Part shown: positions 12,201-23,411 of the stretch, piece by piece
Numbering within the stretch: the first letter of the stretch is position 1
Layout: the number at the start of each line of letters is the position of its first letter
Source of the DNA: Evernia prunastri
Lineage: Eukaryota > Ascomycota > Lecanoromycetes > Lecanorales > Parmeliaceae
Reading direction: 5' to 3'
Length of the DNA stretch: 64,000 nucleotides
Assembly (NCBI GenBank): GCA_003184365.1
Contig: NKYR01000140.1
Coordinates: 28,452 to 92,451, forward strand
Translations under genes and position numbers: made by a program
The notes under the pieces: model-generated
The model's input: only the letters and a program-made list of their open reading frames with translations
Databases searched by the model: none
What the model was told of the DNA's origin: nothing

Positions 12201-12514
12201 ACTGAGGCTATCTTACTACCGGTTGGAAGATGCCATACAGTACAATGACAGACGTCGGGGCTTTGGGTCAAGGTCAACGACTGTCTAGGTATGCGAAGTT
12301 TCTTGCGTTGACTGATGACTAATGCCCTAGATAATAATGATATCTTAGCCGCTAGCGTCTTTCGCTGGGGCCTGACAAGCACAAGGAAAAGCTTCCGTAA
12401 TGGATAGAACAATTTTATACTCATACGTTGAGGTTATGCCTGGATATCATCAATAAGTCCTCGAAGGGAAAAGACAACGAATTGGCTTACGAATGGCCTA
12501 CGGAAGATTCCTTC
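9257..12514. other. Gene-poor degenerate stretch
   Basis: More than 3 kb without a gene I can support. Minus-strand fragments with a coding look, for example DFDIEYRWTESKPVNPLVVY (near 10570-10500), the frame 10046-10393 ending in RWNYETAGLDIPS, and a hydrophobic run VPLVLLLLGLLL (near 9745-9710), suggest one or more decayed genes, but stops and frame changes interrupt them and I do not recognise the families. On the plus strand 11738-12031 encodes a Cys-containing frame (GNTGLSYACCDSSFCEERTT), also unassigned. Confidence 0.4.
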
Positions 12515-14598
12515 CTACGAATCGCTTTCTCTCATCATTCTATTCTCAAAACTTAGTCTAGCCCTTCTCTCATCATTCAGGAAGTGCTCTTGCTCTTCTC
12601 GACTTCTCTTCAAGTCGACGAAGAACAATATGACGCAGAAACTGACGGCACTGAATACCGTCAGGAAGTAGAAAGGGGCGGAGTAGTTGTGCGAGGGCAC
12701 GGCATCAATGATAGCGCTGGAGATGATGGGTCCGACGAACGAGGCTTTGCCGACTATATTGAAGAGGGAGAAGAAGAGAAATTATTTGCCACGGAGTGTG
12801 ACCTCGGAGATCTATGGATGCCTCAACGTTATTGGGAATGTGCGTGAGTCAGAGTTCCTTGGTGGAAGAGACGCCTCCATTCAGTGAGTGGATGAAGTGC
12901 TAAGAGGACGGGGGCTGAACAGGAGACGCACCATAGTCTGCGAATAGCTGTACCATGGACAATAGCCCGTACCAGACTTGGTACAGCCAAGATTCCCATC
13001 GGTGATGGAAGCTTACTGACTGCGTCCAAACCCCAAGCATACCATATAAGTTAAGAGCGATGAAGCTGACGGAAACTGCGTCGAGCATCGTCTTAGTGCT
13101 GAGACTCCATCTGTATTGGACATGCATGAAGACGTATATGCCAATCGTTTGCGCAACTACTGTTCGGGGTCAGTCTTGCGTGTTCGAGAGGCTTCGCGAG
13201 CTTTGAAACAGGCATAGAGAGTAAATCCTCCCAAGACACGTCTCAAGACTCAACATTTAGTTCAGAAGAGAGAGATCAGGGACCCCGAAAATACGTACAG
13301 TCGACGATCAGAAGTTCACATAGCTGAATCGTATTATATTCTTGGACCTCGTTCTGGAGGGTCGAGATCACGGTGACGGTAGTGTTTAGGCAGTCACCAA
13401 GGGAAAAAAAACCTGCATATTTGGATTGACATACCATTCCGAAAGCTTTCGGGAGGGAACGTACCAATAAAATAGGCGAGACTCTGCTTTAACCTCCAGA
13501 TATGAACAGCGGCTCTGTAGATTTGCCACGCCCGGCGGTCGTGATGGTTTTGCCAGGCGGCAGTGGCTGCCCTGGTCTCCTCTTCTCCCGAACAAACCAG
13601 GGGATGGCGAGAACGAGCCAAAAAGCGGAGTTCCATGCAATCAACACAGTTAGGCCCCAATTACAGTACTTTCATTGGAGTGAACACCATACAGAAATCC
13701 TATTGCAATGGAAACAAGAGGGATTTCTCCCATGCCGGAAATGTTTAGTCCCACGTTACATATTTCATTCCGCTTTATGCTATCCACGGCATCATGCTCC
13801 TCTCGAGAGATCTCATGGGCATTGTATCTTGCTGCGTACTCGCATGATGGCTGACTCGCGTAATGCGGAAGTGTTTCTTGTAAGTCCTGGAAAAGCTGCG
13901 AACCAGTAAGTGTATGCCAGTCAGAATACAATCGCTATCGTCTTTCAGTGTCTGACGACAACCATATAGATAGAGTCTTGGCCCACAACCAACGATATAC
14001 AGGCCAGCTCCACATTCTCACTTATCTGGTGTGTGCGCCCCCAGCCAGCCAAATCCGACCGCAATTGCAATTGCGGTCTGAACGATCAGTATCCATGGCC
14101 TCCAACTTCCAAATTCCGCATAGCTTCCCAATACCAAGAACAAGAGCACCTGAATCGAGACCGATATCCCGATATAGAGCTAAACAATGCTATTGACGTT
14201 TCGTAGTATCCCGGCAACGTGAAGGAGGCCCGTATCGCTTGTCGCCCGAGACAGGAGATTTGAAAAGTCGTAGGTGCAAATTGGAAGAGATCTAGGCCAC
14301 TATTGCCTGTATAAATTATATAATAAGCCCAGACTCCCCATTTGGTTGTCTTGTAACCCTCAGTGAATTGGTCACGTACAACAGGGTGCTCAGCATTCCG
14401 TGGCTCTGATCTAACATCAAGGTATTTATCATTGTCTGGTGGCCTTTCTAGAGAGTGAAGCATGTTTAGCTTCATGATGGAAAGCTTGGAAGAGGCGAAG
14501 GACGTACGATCGTCAGCAGTGTTCTTGTCCTTCGCATCTCTCTTAGGTACGGCATTGGGCAACAAAAGTTGGGATTCATTGCAAGCGTCTTCATCCAC
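12515..14598 (-). pseudogene. Atg22-like (UMF1) major facilitator, broken
   Basis: Minus-strand fragments follow the order of an Atg22-like transporter: WGVWAYYIIYTGNSGLDLFQ (near 14320), ISREEHDAVDSIKRNEICNV, LTVLIAWNSAFWLVLAIPWF, VHIWRLKQSLAYFIG, GDCLNTTVTVISTLQNEVQE, LSTKTMLDAVSVSFIALNLY, YGMLGVWTQ, then FLFFSLFNIVGKASFVGPII and SAPFYFLTVFSAVSFCVILF to the end. Disruptions: a frame change near 13510-13530 between KTITTAG and WQIYRAA, a frame change near 12950 splitting WYGLL from CPWYSYSQTMV, and an in-frame TAA at 12782-12784 where relatives have Glu in RGKEFLFFSLF. Family role: vacuolar amino-acid efflux or related transport. Introns exist in relatives, but they do not rescue the stop. 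Confidence 0.85.
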
Positions 14599-15405
14599 TG
14601 TGGGGAGCCATGACGGGGGGGGGGGGGGGGGATAAAACCGAGCGGCTGCAGATACGCAATTGAAACCTTTGCTACGTAACTCTTTGTTGGGGCCGAACGA
14701 CTCAATTGCCGCTTCATTGCCGTCTACCTACTGCATTGCCAGTCAAGCTCTAAAGCCAAAGGCGTATCAAGCTACTATCTTCAATACCAGCCTGAGAGGG
14801 AAAATAAGCAAGCAAATGATCAATATTGGCCCGTGCACAGCATTGTAGGACACGGCAAATGAGAAGGAAAAAGTCTTTGACAACGCATTGGCGTTGGCTT
14901 TGGCGACATGAAGTTCGAAGTAGCGGAGATGATGTGCATCACGCATCTAAACAACATTCTATGTGCATGCTCTTTGCTTGTGGCCAGTGATATCCGAGCT
15001 TTTACCTACATATAAGCGAAGCGAGTAGAGGACCAGGATCAGCTTATCAAGGTAGGTCCATGAATGGATTTTGTGTTTGTTCTGCGAAGAATAACAACGT
15101 TAGATCAGTCCCTGCAAGACCAGATAACACGATCAGCGCGAACCGACATGTATCGAATAGAGTAGTCGTACGGAGTAAAGTACTCAACATGAATGATAAC
15201 CCTAACTCTGCTTTCGACTTCGGAGGGCATAGATTGATATTTGGAGCTATCTGTTGGGCCAGCAAGACCAACAACCCTTCCTTCACTTGCGTTTCCGGGC
15301 AAAATCTCTTGAAATCGTTCTGTTTCTACGGACTTGAGCCCGGAGCCGATCAGAGTGAGCCCGGTGCTTCGGCCCGTCCTTAGCGCCTCCCACGCGCGGG
15401 TACCT
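14599..15405. other. Degenerate spacer with G homopolymer
   Basis: No gene recognised. A run of 17 G lies at 14615-14631. A minus-strand frame around 15047-15302 (NASEGRVVGLAGPTDSSKYQ) looks partly coding but is too short and broken to name. Confidence 0.4.
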
Positions 15406-15407
15406 TA

Positions 15408-16091
15408 CCTTAGCGGACTTTGCTGGGTAGAAGTTACCGTATATATACCGTGCATATACGAAGTTTTTTTCAAAACGTATTAAAATAAGATTCTGCCTAA
15501 AGGCGATGAAGAATTTAATACGTTTCTTTAAGATTACGATTAAAACTTTATATACGTATATCTCAAATAACGATAACTATCGAGATATCGTAGTAATACC
15601 GTTCTTTAAAGCAGACCGTTCTTGACTATCGAAAGCCTTCATCCGACGAATCGTCTAGAATCCAAATATCCATGATACCAACATCAGCCCACTCCACCCA
15701 CCCCATCCACTCACCTCACCCACTCCACATACCTCTGAAGCTCATCTCCGCGAGAAAATTGGCTAAATCGTCCATTTTTTCACTTAATTTTTTAAGAGCG
15801 TTGATTCTTCTCAGCGTAGAGACCTCCCGAGTATCTGACTTGACAGACTTGGCAGTACTTTAATGAATTCAAATATGAAACGATAAGATAATTATTTCGA
15901 TACTTTTTATGAGTACGTATATGTTTATTAACTAATTTATTACCGTTGATATTTTGACATTATAGATTTTAAAAAACGTTTAATCAAAATAACCGTCACA
16001 TAGTCTTGACACCCTGAAACCGTACTGAAACCATTACATAAAAAGTAACCGCCTTTACACCGTTTCTTGGACCCATAGCCTTCCGCTAAGG
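15408..16091. mobile_element. AT-rich element with terminal inverted repeats, putative DNA transposon relic
   Basis: CCTTAGCGGA at 15408-15417 is matched by its exact inverse complement TCCGCTAAGG at 16082-16091, and both ends are flanked by TA (15406-15407 and 16092-16093), as expected for a TA target-site duplication of the Tc1/mariner/Fot1 superfamily. The 684-base interior is strikingly AT-rich apart from a central C-rich patch near 15686-15730 and encodes no transposase I can recognise. The repeat is short, so chance is not excluded. Its right end is about 97 bases from the PDCD5 start codon. Confidence 0.5.
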
Positions 16092-16187
16092 TACATACTC
16101 TACCTCGGCCAAAATCCCTATCGATTCACCTACTTATCTCTCGCTATCCAGCAGGTGCCGCTTGAGCCAACAACATCCGAGCCGACT

Positions 16188-16723
16188 ATGTCGGATGCAG
16201 ATCTCGAAGAGGTATGAGTTCTGAGTTCAACGCCCGGGTGTCTGAACCGTGCTGCGCATACCTAACCTTCTAGTAGATTAGGAAAGGGCGCCTTGCGCAA
16301 CTTCAACAGCAGCAGCAGGGCGGAGCGTCTGGCGGAGGGGGTGGGGATGATCAGCGAAAGTGGGACGAGCCCACTGGCCCTCTGAACACGTGACCAGACC
16401 CAGCTAAATTACTCGACTATTATAGACAGCAAGAAGCTGAAGCTCGAACAACGATCCTCTCTCAAATCCTCACTCCCGAAGCCGCCGATCGCCTCGGCCG
16501 CATCCGCCTTGTCAAAGAGTCTCGAGCTACGGATGTGGAGAACAGGCTTATCATGCTCGCGAGGTCGGGGCAATTAAGAAGCAAAGTAAGCGAAGAGCAG
16601 TTGAAGGAACTGTTAGGCGCGATGACGGAGACTGCGGAAAAAGGCGGAGGAGGTGGCGGGGGAAGAATTGTGATCACCAGACGGAAAGACTGGGACGACG
16701 ATGACGATTTGTTGGATCTCTAG
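16188..16723 (+). CDS. PDCD5 family protein (TFAR19-related)
   Basis: Three exons, 16188-16211, 16277-16359 and 16426-16723, encode 134 residues. The first exon gives MSDADLEE; introns 16212-16276 (GTATG...TAG) and 16360-16425 (GTGGGA...TATAG) restore one frame. The protein follows the family closely: IRKGRLAQLQQQQGG, a Gly/Asp linker, QQEAEARTTILSQILTPEAA, DRLGRIRLVKESRATDVENR, LIMLARSGQLRSKVSEEQLK, and an acidic tail. PDCD5 proteins are small helical-bundle proteins linked to apoptosis and to chaperonin and tubulin folding; the fungal role is little known. Length is normal (125-135). The gene ends 136 bases from the end of COQ4. Confidence 0.9.
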
Positions 16724-16859
16724 TTGCAGGGGCAGACACGTCTATAGTGGCCTCAAAGTGCATCAAAGGCGTTAGGGGCATGTACTAGGTCACGGATCAA
16801 TATCGAATGAATTCATATGGAAGCAGTACCCGGGTCGTAAAAATATCATTGCATTAGCG

Positions 16860-17759
16860 CTAACCTGTAGTCAAGCCATCCATCGTATGCCTCTTCTCTT
16901 TTGCGGCCTTTTTTTGCTCTCTGAGCGATTTCCTTGTCTCTCTCAGGTCCGGCGGTCGCTCTACTCCTAACTCTTTTCTAAGGTCGTCTACATTTCTTTC
17001 CAACTCCTTTTCCCAGTACACATTGATCACGTCTTTGCTCCTCAGACCATTGCTTACCGCCCAGGGTAAATAGATTTTCCAAAACCTCGTCTGTTCCACC
17101 GCTTTCATTCTTGTCATAGCGAAGAGGCTGAGACCTGTCATGGGCAAGAGGGTGTTGGCAAATTCGAATGCTTTGAGGGCCACTTCGCCTTCAACGAAAA
17201 CAGGCAGGCCAGTAAGGGCATGATAGAAGTCATGACACTCGCGATATCTTTGCATGACATATGCGCATTCTTCATCGTCGATGTACTTGACGCTGCTCCT
17301 CGTGTCTGGGCTGACACCCTCTCGATCGAGCCAGCTGACATACGCGCGCCCTACGCTGTGCTCGGGCATAGCCCGCAGTTTCGTCACTGACATAGTCTTG
17401 GATGTTATTCTTGGACGGTCACGAAGAATTTGCCGGCCGGTTGGATTTGAGAGCATTGCGTCGCGAAGACGGTAGATAAAGTACGGCGTTGCGGTTGTCT
17501 CTCCAAGTGCTGCGATCAAATCTTCGTGTGGGATCAGTATCTATTAGAATGCAATTGGTAGAATAAACATACCTCCGCGCCGGGGATTGACCAAAGACAT
17601 TACCGCTGAACCTGCTGCGAGCGTGCCTCGCTCGAAGGCGTTAAGAGGAACATGACCTTCATAGTTTGGAGGTGGTCGATTAAGCACCGAAAACGGTCTT
17701 GCGGACGCAATAGTGACTCGGGTGGAAGGGGGAAGAGCGAAGAGCTTTCCCGAAGCCAT
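16860..17759 (-). CDS. coq4: Ubiquinone biosynthesis protein COQ4
   Basis: Two exons, 17759-17573 and 17521-16860, encode 282 residues; the intron 17572-17522 has GTATG/AAG ends and joins NPRRG to DLIAALGETTATPYFIY. The first 30 residues are basic and hydroxylated, as expected for a mitochondrial presequence, followed by PFSVLNRPPPNYEGHVPLNA. The COQ4 signature HDFYH at residues 159-163 with Glu175 fits the H-D-x2-H-x11-E metal site. COQ4 is a peripheral inner-membrane protein on the matrix side that supports the coenzyme Q synthesis complex and has been linked to C1 decarboxylation and hydroxylation. The C terminus is Lys-rich. The ATG at 17759 is chosen because the frame is open but lacks ATG further upstream. 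Confidence 0.93.
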
Positions 17760-19060
17760 TTGTAGCGCTGTCAAGGACTGTTCGCCTGCAGATGACCTAT
17801 AAAAGTAAGAACGGAGTATGTTACTCGCAGAAATTTCTCTGGCTTACTCGTGGCAAGCTAATTCAAGTGCGTGCCAATTGCCAACGGGATGAAGAAAGGG
17901 GCCACAAAGCGAAATGGCCACTTACAACAGTCTAAGATAGCCTTCACTTTCGTATGTGCTGTCACCTGTCGTCATACACATAGTTCCTCTACGCGAACTT
18001 ACTTTAATAGTGGAATCGGAGCGGGTTTCGATGAATTATATTTCTCCCTACTCTAACGCAGTATCTAGATTATGTACACGGATAACATGGCTTCATCAGC
18101 CACGACCATTATGATATTGAAGATATGGTTTACTGTACTACCTACATGCCGAGGAGCAAACCGGTGTGGTTTGAGCGGTTTAAGTAAAGTACACGCCACG
18201 TGCCTTGGAAATTGAAAGTCTGGTTTCCTCCGAGGACCCTCGTTTCATAACGATGGATGATGGAAAGCTACGAGTACTCTAAAGGCTCTGGCTATTCAAC
18301 TGTACGTATCTCTATGACTTGGCCTTTCATAGAAAAGGGGAAGAAGCATCGAAGAGGCTATGCTCTCTTCCGGCTCCGTATGCATGTACGACTTGGCCTT
18401 CCACAGACGCAAGCACAGGCTCACCGCTCCTATGTTTGTAACGTGTTCGCATTTGTGACCTTGGTGATGTGCAGTAAGCCTTGCGTTGAAACGAAAGATG
18501 TAGGCACGTAGGTCCAGGCGTAGTGCTGAGCTGCGCACCCGGGAGTTGATCGATGCTATGTACATAGGACTTTCGAGGCGTTTGTGGCTTTAACGGCTTT
18601 TGGAAAGGTTGTTTTTGCGCAGGCAATCAAACGATTGACCTCTTCCATCATCGCTCCTCACCCATACCACCCTCCTCCTTTATCACAATCACAACGCTTG
18701 ATCTATGAAAGCTGCTTACCAGTCATGACTCCGAGATGATACTGGTACCTCTGCTTTGTTCTCGCCCATAAATCTGCATATCCGTACTTTCGACGCCTGA
18801 TCAGCCATATACGTGACCGCGATCACATGAGCAGCCTCTCCCAATGCTAGTCAACGCCTTCCAACATCCTGATCTCACGTACGATCAGCCAAATACTTAG
18901 GTCTTAGTGCAAGTATCACATGCGACACGTTCGATCAAGTGTAGAGCGACAGAGCTGCTCTCTTTCCGCATGACACCGTCTATGGGAAGACGCTAGTCCA
19001 AGGGACGCAGAGTCAACCTAAAGACATCTTGCAGACGGGTATTGAATATTTTGAAATAAA
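17760..19060. other. Intergenic between coq4 and sec2-like genes
   Basis: A 1.3 kb divergent promoter region. Short frames occur on both strands, none with a recognisable product. A small upstream exon of coq4 ending near 17800 cannot be excluded. Confidence 0.4.
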
Positions 19061-21256
19061 ATGGCTGCGGTTGCGATGGTACCGGGGCTACCAGCTCAGC
19101 AGTCGCAATCCAATGAGACTCTCAGCACACTTCCCGATCCTCGAAGCCCTCTTACCTCTCCGGAGCTGTCGAGGAGCAATTCAACATCGCCCCATCACCC
19201 AGAGTTGAGCAATGAGGTTGCTGCGTTAAGTAACAAGCTCATACACGCCATAAATCACCAAACAGACCTAGAGGATAGCCTCAATGCGACGCGGCATGAA
19301 TTAGAATCGGCCCAAGAGCGTGTACGACAGCTGGAACCTTTGGTTCAAGAACACAAATCCTTAGTAGCTAATGGCATCCTCGTCCGGCAAATTGATGTGG
19401 AGGCCGAGATCTTGAGGCTAAAAACCAGTCTGGCTGATGAGAGAAGGCAAAGGGTGAAGGCTGAAAGTGACAAGGTGGGCATCGAACAGGAGTTGGAGAC
19501 TTTGACCACCGCATTATTCGAGGAAGCCAACTTGGTAGACTAGGCCTCCCTGTGGGTCGATTGCATCATTACTGACATCGGATAGATGGTCTCAGCTGCG
19601 CGAAAAGACGCTCGTAAGGAGAAAGAACCTCTCGAGCGACGGAACGAACAGCTCCAGGCTCAACTTAACGACGCTGAGCTCCTTCTTGCGTCACATCAAG
19701 AACAGCTCGCGGAACTGAAGATAGCCATGCAGGATATGACCGTCCATCGCACTGAGTTGGAGGTAAGCACCAACGCCTCGAGTGCACCATCGACTCCGGC
19801 CGCCGACAACCAAGACCACATGAGTAAAATCTTCGATGCCCTAAACCTCTCACCGACCACCCCAGGAAGTGACGAGATTCCGCCAGCACCTCCCACGAGC
19901 TTCACACACCTATTACAACCTGTCCTACGACTGGACCTGCCAGCCTACGAGGACTTCCATGCACTCCTCGAAATGTCTCGGAAATCTCAGCCTTCAAGCC
20001 GCGTAACGAGCGGCAACTATGGTGGTTTGAATGGGCTAGGTCTAGGCAATCTGACCAACCGCGACCAGTCTCAACCTCCCGACCGTATGCCATCGAATGG
20101 TTCCACGTCATCACTCTCTGCATCCAATATCCATCACTCTTCTCCAAGCACTCCTAACCTTTCCGCGTCTACCAACTCCAGCTTTTCTTCTCGTGACGCA
20201 CCAGTCAGTGGGACGCCACTCAAAGAGACCTCGTTTTATAAGCGTGCTCTGACGGAAGATATTGAGCCTACGCTACGTCTGGATTTATCCCCAGGTTTGT
20301 CTTGGCTTGCCAGACGTACCGTCATCAACAGCATGTGCGAAGGAAAACTTATCGTCGAACCAACTCCACCAGCGGCAAGGCTATATCATCCTCCGTGTTC
20401 TCTCTGTGGGGAACAAGGGCGGGCCGACAAGCAAGCCAGATTGCATCGTTTCCGGACCAGCGAAAGCGAAAGCGCACAACGTTATCCTTTGTGCAAATAT
20501 TGCCTCAACCGCGTGCGGGCGACATGCGACTTCCTCGGTTTTCTGAGGATGATAAAGGATGGCTATTGGCGAACAGACGGAGCGCAAGCAGAAGCCATTG
20601 CCTGGGAAGAGAGCGTACGACTACGGGAGCGGATGTTCTGGTCGAGGATTGGTGGTGGTGTCGTACCAGCGTTTTTGCGTGTCCGAGAGGATACCCCTCG
20701 AAGCTCCACAGAAGACGACAAGCCAAGTCCTCACTTCGCAGATTCGCGGACCAGCTTGAACAGTCCAGATCCCAAGCCGGAAGAATCATCTCATCTTGTG
20801 CAAGAGACGAAACTTGAGCAATCATTGCCGCTGGCGGAGAAAAAGCCCGCTTCCACCTCATCTTTGGCACAGAGTTCCAAGTCGGAGCAAACTATATCTC
20901 CGCCCAAGGACACAACACCTAGCTTACCAGTTGACGGGCATGATCCAGTCCAAGTAAATGGTAACCGTCCCTCTCTGAGCAGAACACCGACACGTCCGCG
21001 AGGTCTGAGTCGTACAGAGAGTAGCGGTAGAGGATCTGTGGCGAGGAGGGCAGCAATGTTTGAAAGGGGTACATCGGAAGATGGAGCTTCCAGACAGCTT
21101 CAGACGAGCCTGCATGATTCCATCAAGAGCAGATCACCTGTCACAGGTAGATCACCTTCTCCAGCAGTCAGGGCCAAAGCACCGGAGCCGTCTGTGAGCA
21201 CGTCTCAGCACGAAAGAGGCACTTCGGGTACTATTCCTGGCTCCTTTGACTTTTGA
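19061..21256 (+). CDS. sec2: Sec2-like Rab guanine-nucleotide exchange factor
   Basis: Two exons, 19061-19534 and 19586-21256, encode 714 residues; the intron 19535-19585 (GTAGAC...GATAG) joins ALFEEANL to MVSAARKD, the hallmark of the Sec2p coiled-coil exchange domain (about residues 45-220). Heptad-rich segments include LIHAINHQTDLEDSLNATRH and EPLERRNEQLQAQLNDAELL. A Ser/Pro linker is followed by a conserved fungal module with FYKRALTEDIEPTLRLDLSP, GLSWLARRTVINSMCEGKL, paired CxxC motifs (PPCSLCGEQGR, YPLCKYCLNRVRATCDFLGF) and then a disordered tail. Sec2 activates the Rab Sec4 on secretory vesicles to drive polarised exocytosis at the hyphal tip. Yeast Sec2 is of similar length. The ATG at 19061 follows an A-rich context. 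Confidence 0.9.
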
Positions 21257-21756
21257 AAGGCTCGCGCACATATGCCTTATCTTGTTGAACATAGGTATGA
21301 TGTTTTCACGGCATACTTTTTGAGGTCTAGTTCTCTTGGATCATCGTATCCGTTTTTCGAAACAGGGACGGGCCGAATTTTCAATGTGTTATGATCTATG
21401 TTCCCTTGTCGATATTCAAGCTCCGGGTGTCTAAGAGTCTTCAGCAGAAGGCGCGTTAAGTACGAAAGGGTTTACATGGGTAAAAGCGCTTGTGCGACGG
21501 CAAGGCATCAGCATGAAAGAACGAGGCACGAATGCTCTGACTGTAATTGTAATTATATGTGTTGATGTATCTTTCATAGAGGACCGACAGGAAATAATAA
21601 ATATTGGACCTATCGAGGCCTCGACTTCGAGGTGAAGCAAAAGCAAAAGGCCTGCAGAAGCAAAAAGCCTACAGCATGTAGAACTACGGCTCCAGGTCTT
21701 CATCCTTGGACTCGTCTTCCAGCAAGCGTTTAAGGATTGCGCCTGCGTCATGATAT
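21257..21756. other. Tail-to-tail spacer
   Basis: Separates the sec2-like and prp21-like stop codons. The part 21680-21756 could encode an acidic tail for the splicing factor in another frame (see findings). A short imperfect duplication of AGGCCTGCAGAAGCAAAA/AGCC type occurs near 21645-21675. No gene otherwise. Confidence 0.4.
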
Positions 21757-23411
21757 CTATGATTTGTTTTTTTCGTGGATGCGACGAATTTGCTCCTCAA
21801 TATTCATAGCCTGCATTTCTGTGCCCCTGTCCAAGTGCCCATCATAGCTCAACGCCGCTCTCTTCCTTCTGGCAGCCTCCTCTTCGCTGATGACTGGCTG
21901 GCCAGTCACACCATCGAAGACGTCACTGCGTTGGGAAGCGAGGCGCTTGAGGTTGGCGGCCACATCGGAAGTCGAGAGATTGGTTGTCGAGGCGCGGAGA
22001 TCGGATTTTTGACGTTGCTCCTTCCAACGAGGGTCGAGGAGCTCGACTGCAAGATCTTGTCAGTATCTATTCTTCAAAACTGATCGATATGGAGAACGAG
22101 GACTGGCCAATGAAAGATTACAAACGTACTTTTCATGTGGTGATCCAGCTCGTCGTATGGAATCTGCTGCTTGCAATTTGGACATAATGCCATCTGCAAA
22201 TTCTGCCTCTTTGCTTGGGCACGTGGTACGTAATCATTCCTGATCCGCATGGGTTGACCTGCGCTACCTTTAGCTGCTGCCTGTGCTGCTTGAGCAGCTT
22301 CCCGCGCTTGGGTTCGTTCGGCGATGGCACGCTCTTCTTCATCCAAATTAGCCGAGACAGCGGAGGGGGTCGTGACTTGATAGTCCATGGCTTGTAAGTT
22401 TTGAGTTTCGTAGTGATTGAAAGCTGGTGGTGGCATGGCGTAAGATTGTTGCTGTTGGTTGTAGAAAAGGCTATAGTCTTCGTCAGTGGGCATAGCTTCT
22501 TCGATGCGGCGATCGTGTGGCTGTAGTGACATGGCTCCCTTTTGTTCTAAAGAGGCAGATTGGAGGTCATTGAGAGACGTAGGAGGAGGGAGATCGGCTT
22601 GTTCGTCTGCATCTTCGAATAGAACCGTCTCTACTACCACGAAATCGTGCCAATCGATTTGAGCATACTCTAACTTTTCCTTTTCTGCCTCTTCTTCCTT
22701 CCTCTGCCTCTGTTCTTCCTGAAATTTCACCCATTCTGCTCGTTGCTTTGCCAGACCAAGAATGTTATACTTATCCTTTGCGTTATGTTCTAGATCAAGC
22801 ATCCGAGCTTTCTTAGCTTTCTCTCCGTCGGCGCTGGCGGACTGCAATAGTAATGTGTACTGGTCTACTAGACGGCTGAAGAATTGGTAGAGGGAGTGTT
22901 GGGGTCGTAAAAAGTCGAATTGATAGTTTCTTGTTTCTTTCTGCGATAATGTAGTCATAAACGATCGCCCATTTCTAGCCACAAAGAGCGCGGTCAAGCG
23001 GACGACGTCAAGATCCTGAGCACTGATATTGGGCATTCTAGCAGAGAAGTGGAAGTCTGGCGGCGCTGCTGGGCCCTTGGGTTTTTCTGGTTCTTGAGCC
23101 GGAACGGCCTCACCAGCTCTGCCTGCTGACACCGCCGTACCTCTTCCCTCCCTGACCTCTTCTAGCCGCCATGCGTAAAAAGGGAAGTATGCATCCTTGG
23201 CACTCAAGAAGGAGAATTTCGGATTGTGCTTTTCTTTCTCTCGGATGCGATCTTCGAAAGCGGGTCCATTTCGCGCGACATATCCAGCGGTCTTCTCAAC
23301 GATAGCTCGAATATCCCTTGGCGGCAGGACAACTCCTGCAGGTGGTTTGCTTACTTCCTCGGGAACCGCGGGGATTGTGGGACTATCGCCTTTCGTCGCT
23401 GAAGGAGCCAT
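21757..23411 (-). CDS. prp21: Splicing factor 3A subunit 1 (Prp21/SF3A1)
   Basis: Two exons, 23411-22130 and 22046-21757, encode 523 residues. The intron 22129-22047 (GTACG...TGCAG) joins ELDHHMK to IELLDPRWKEQRQKSDLR. Two SURP modules are visible: residues about 30-85 (IRAIVEKTAGYVARNGPAFE ... FSFLSAKDAYFPFYAWRLEE) and about 125-180 (VVRLTALFVARNGRSFMTTL ... FDFLRPQHSLYQFFSRLVDQ). Further on are IDWHDFVVVETVLFEDADE, CPNCKQQIPYDELDHHMK and FDGVTGQPVISEEEAARRK. The protein belongs to the SF3a complex of the U2 snRNP, where SURP2 binds SF3A3 (Prp9). No ubiquitin-like C-terminal domain is present, as usual in fungi. The reading frame ends soon after a run of seven A, which raises the question of the true C terminus. 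Confidence 0.93.
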
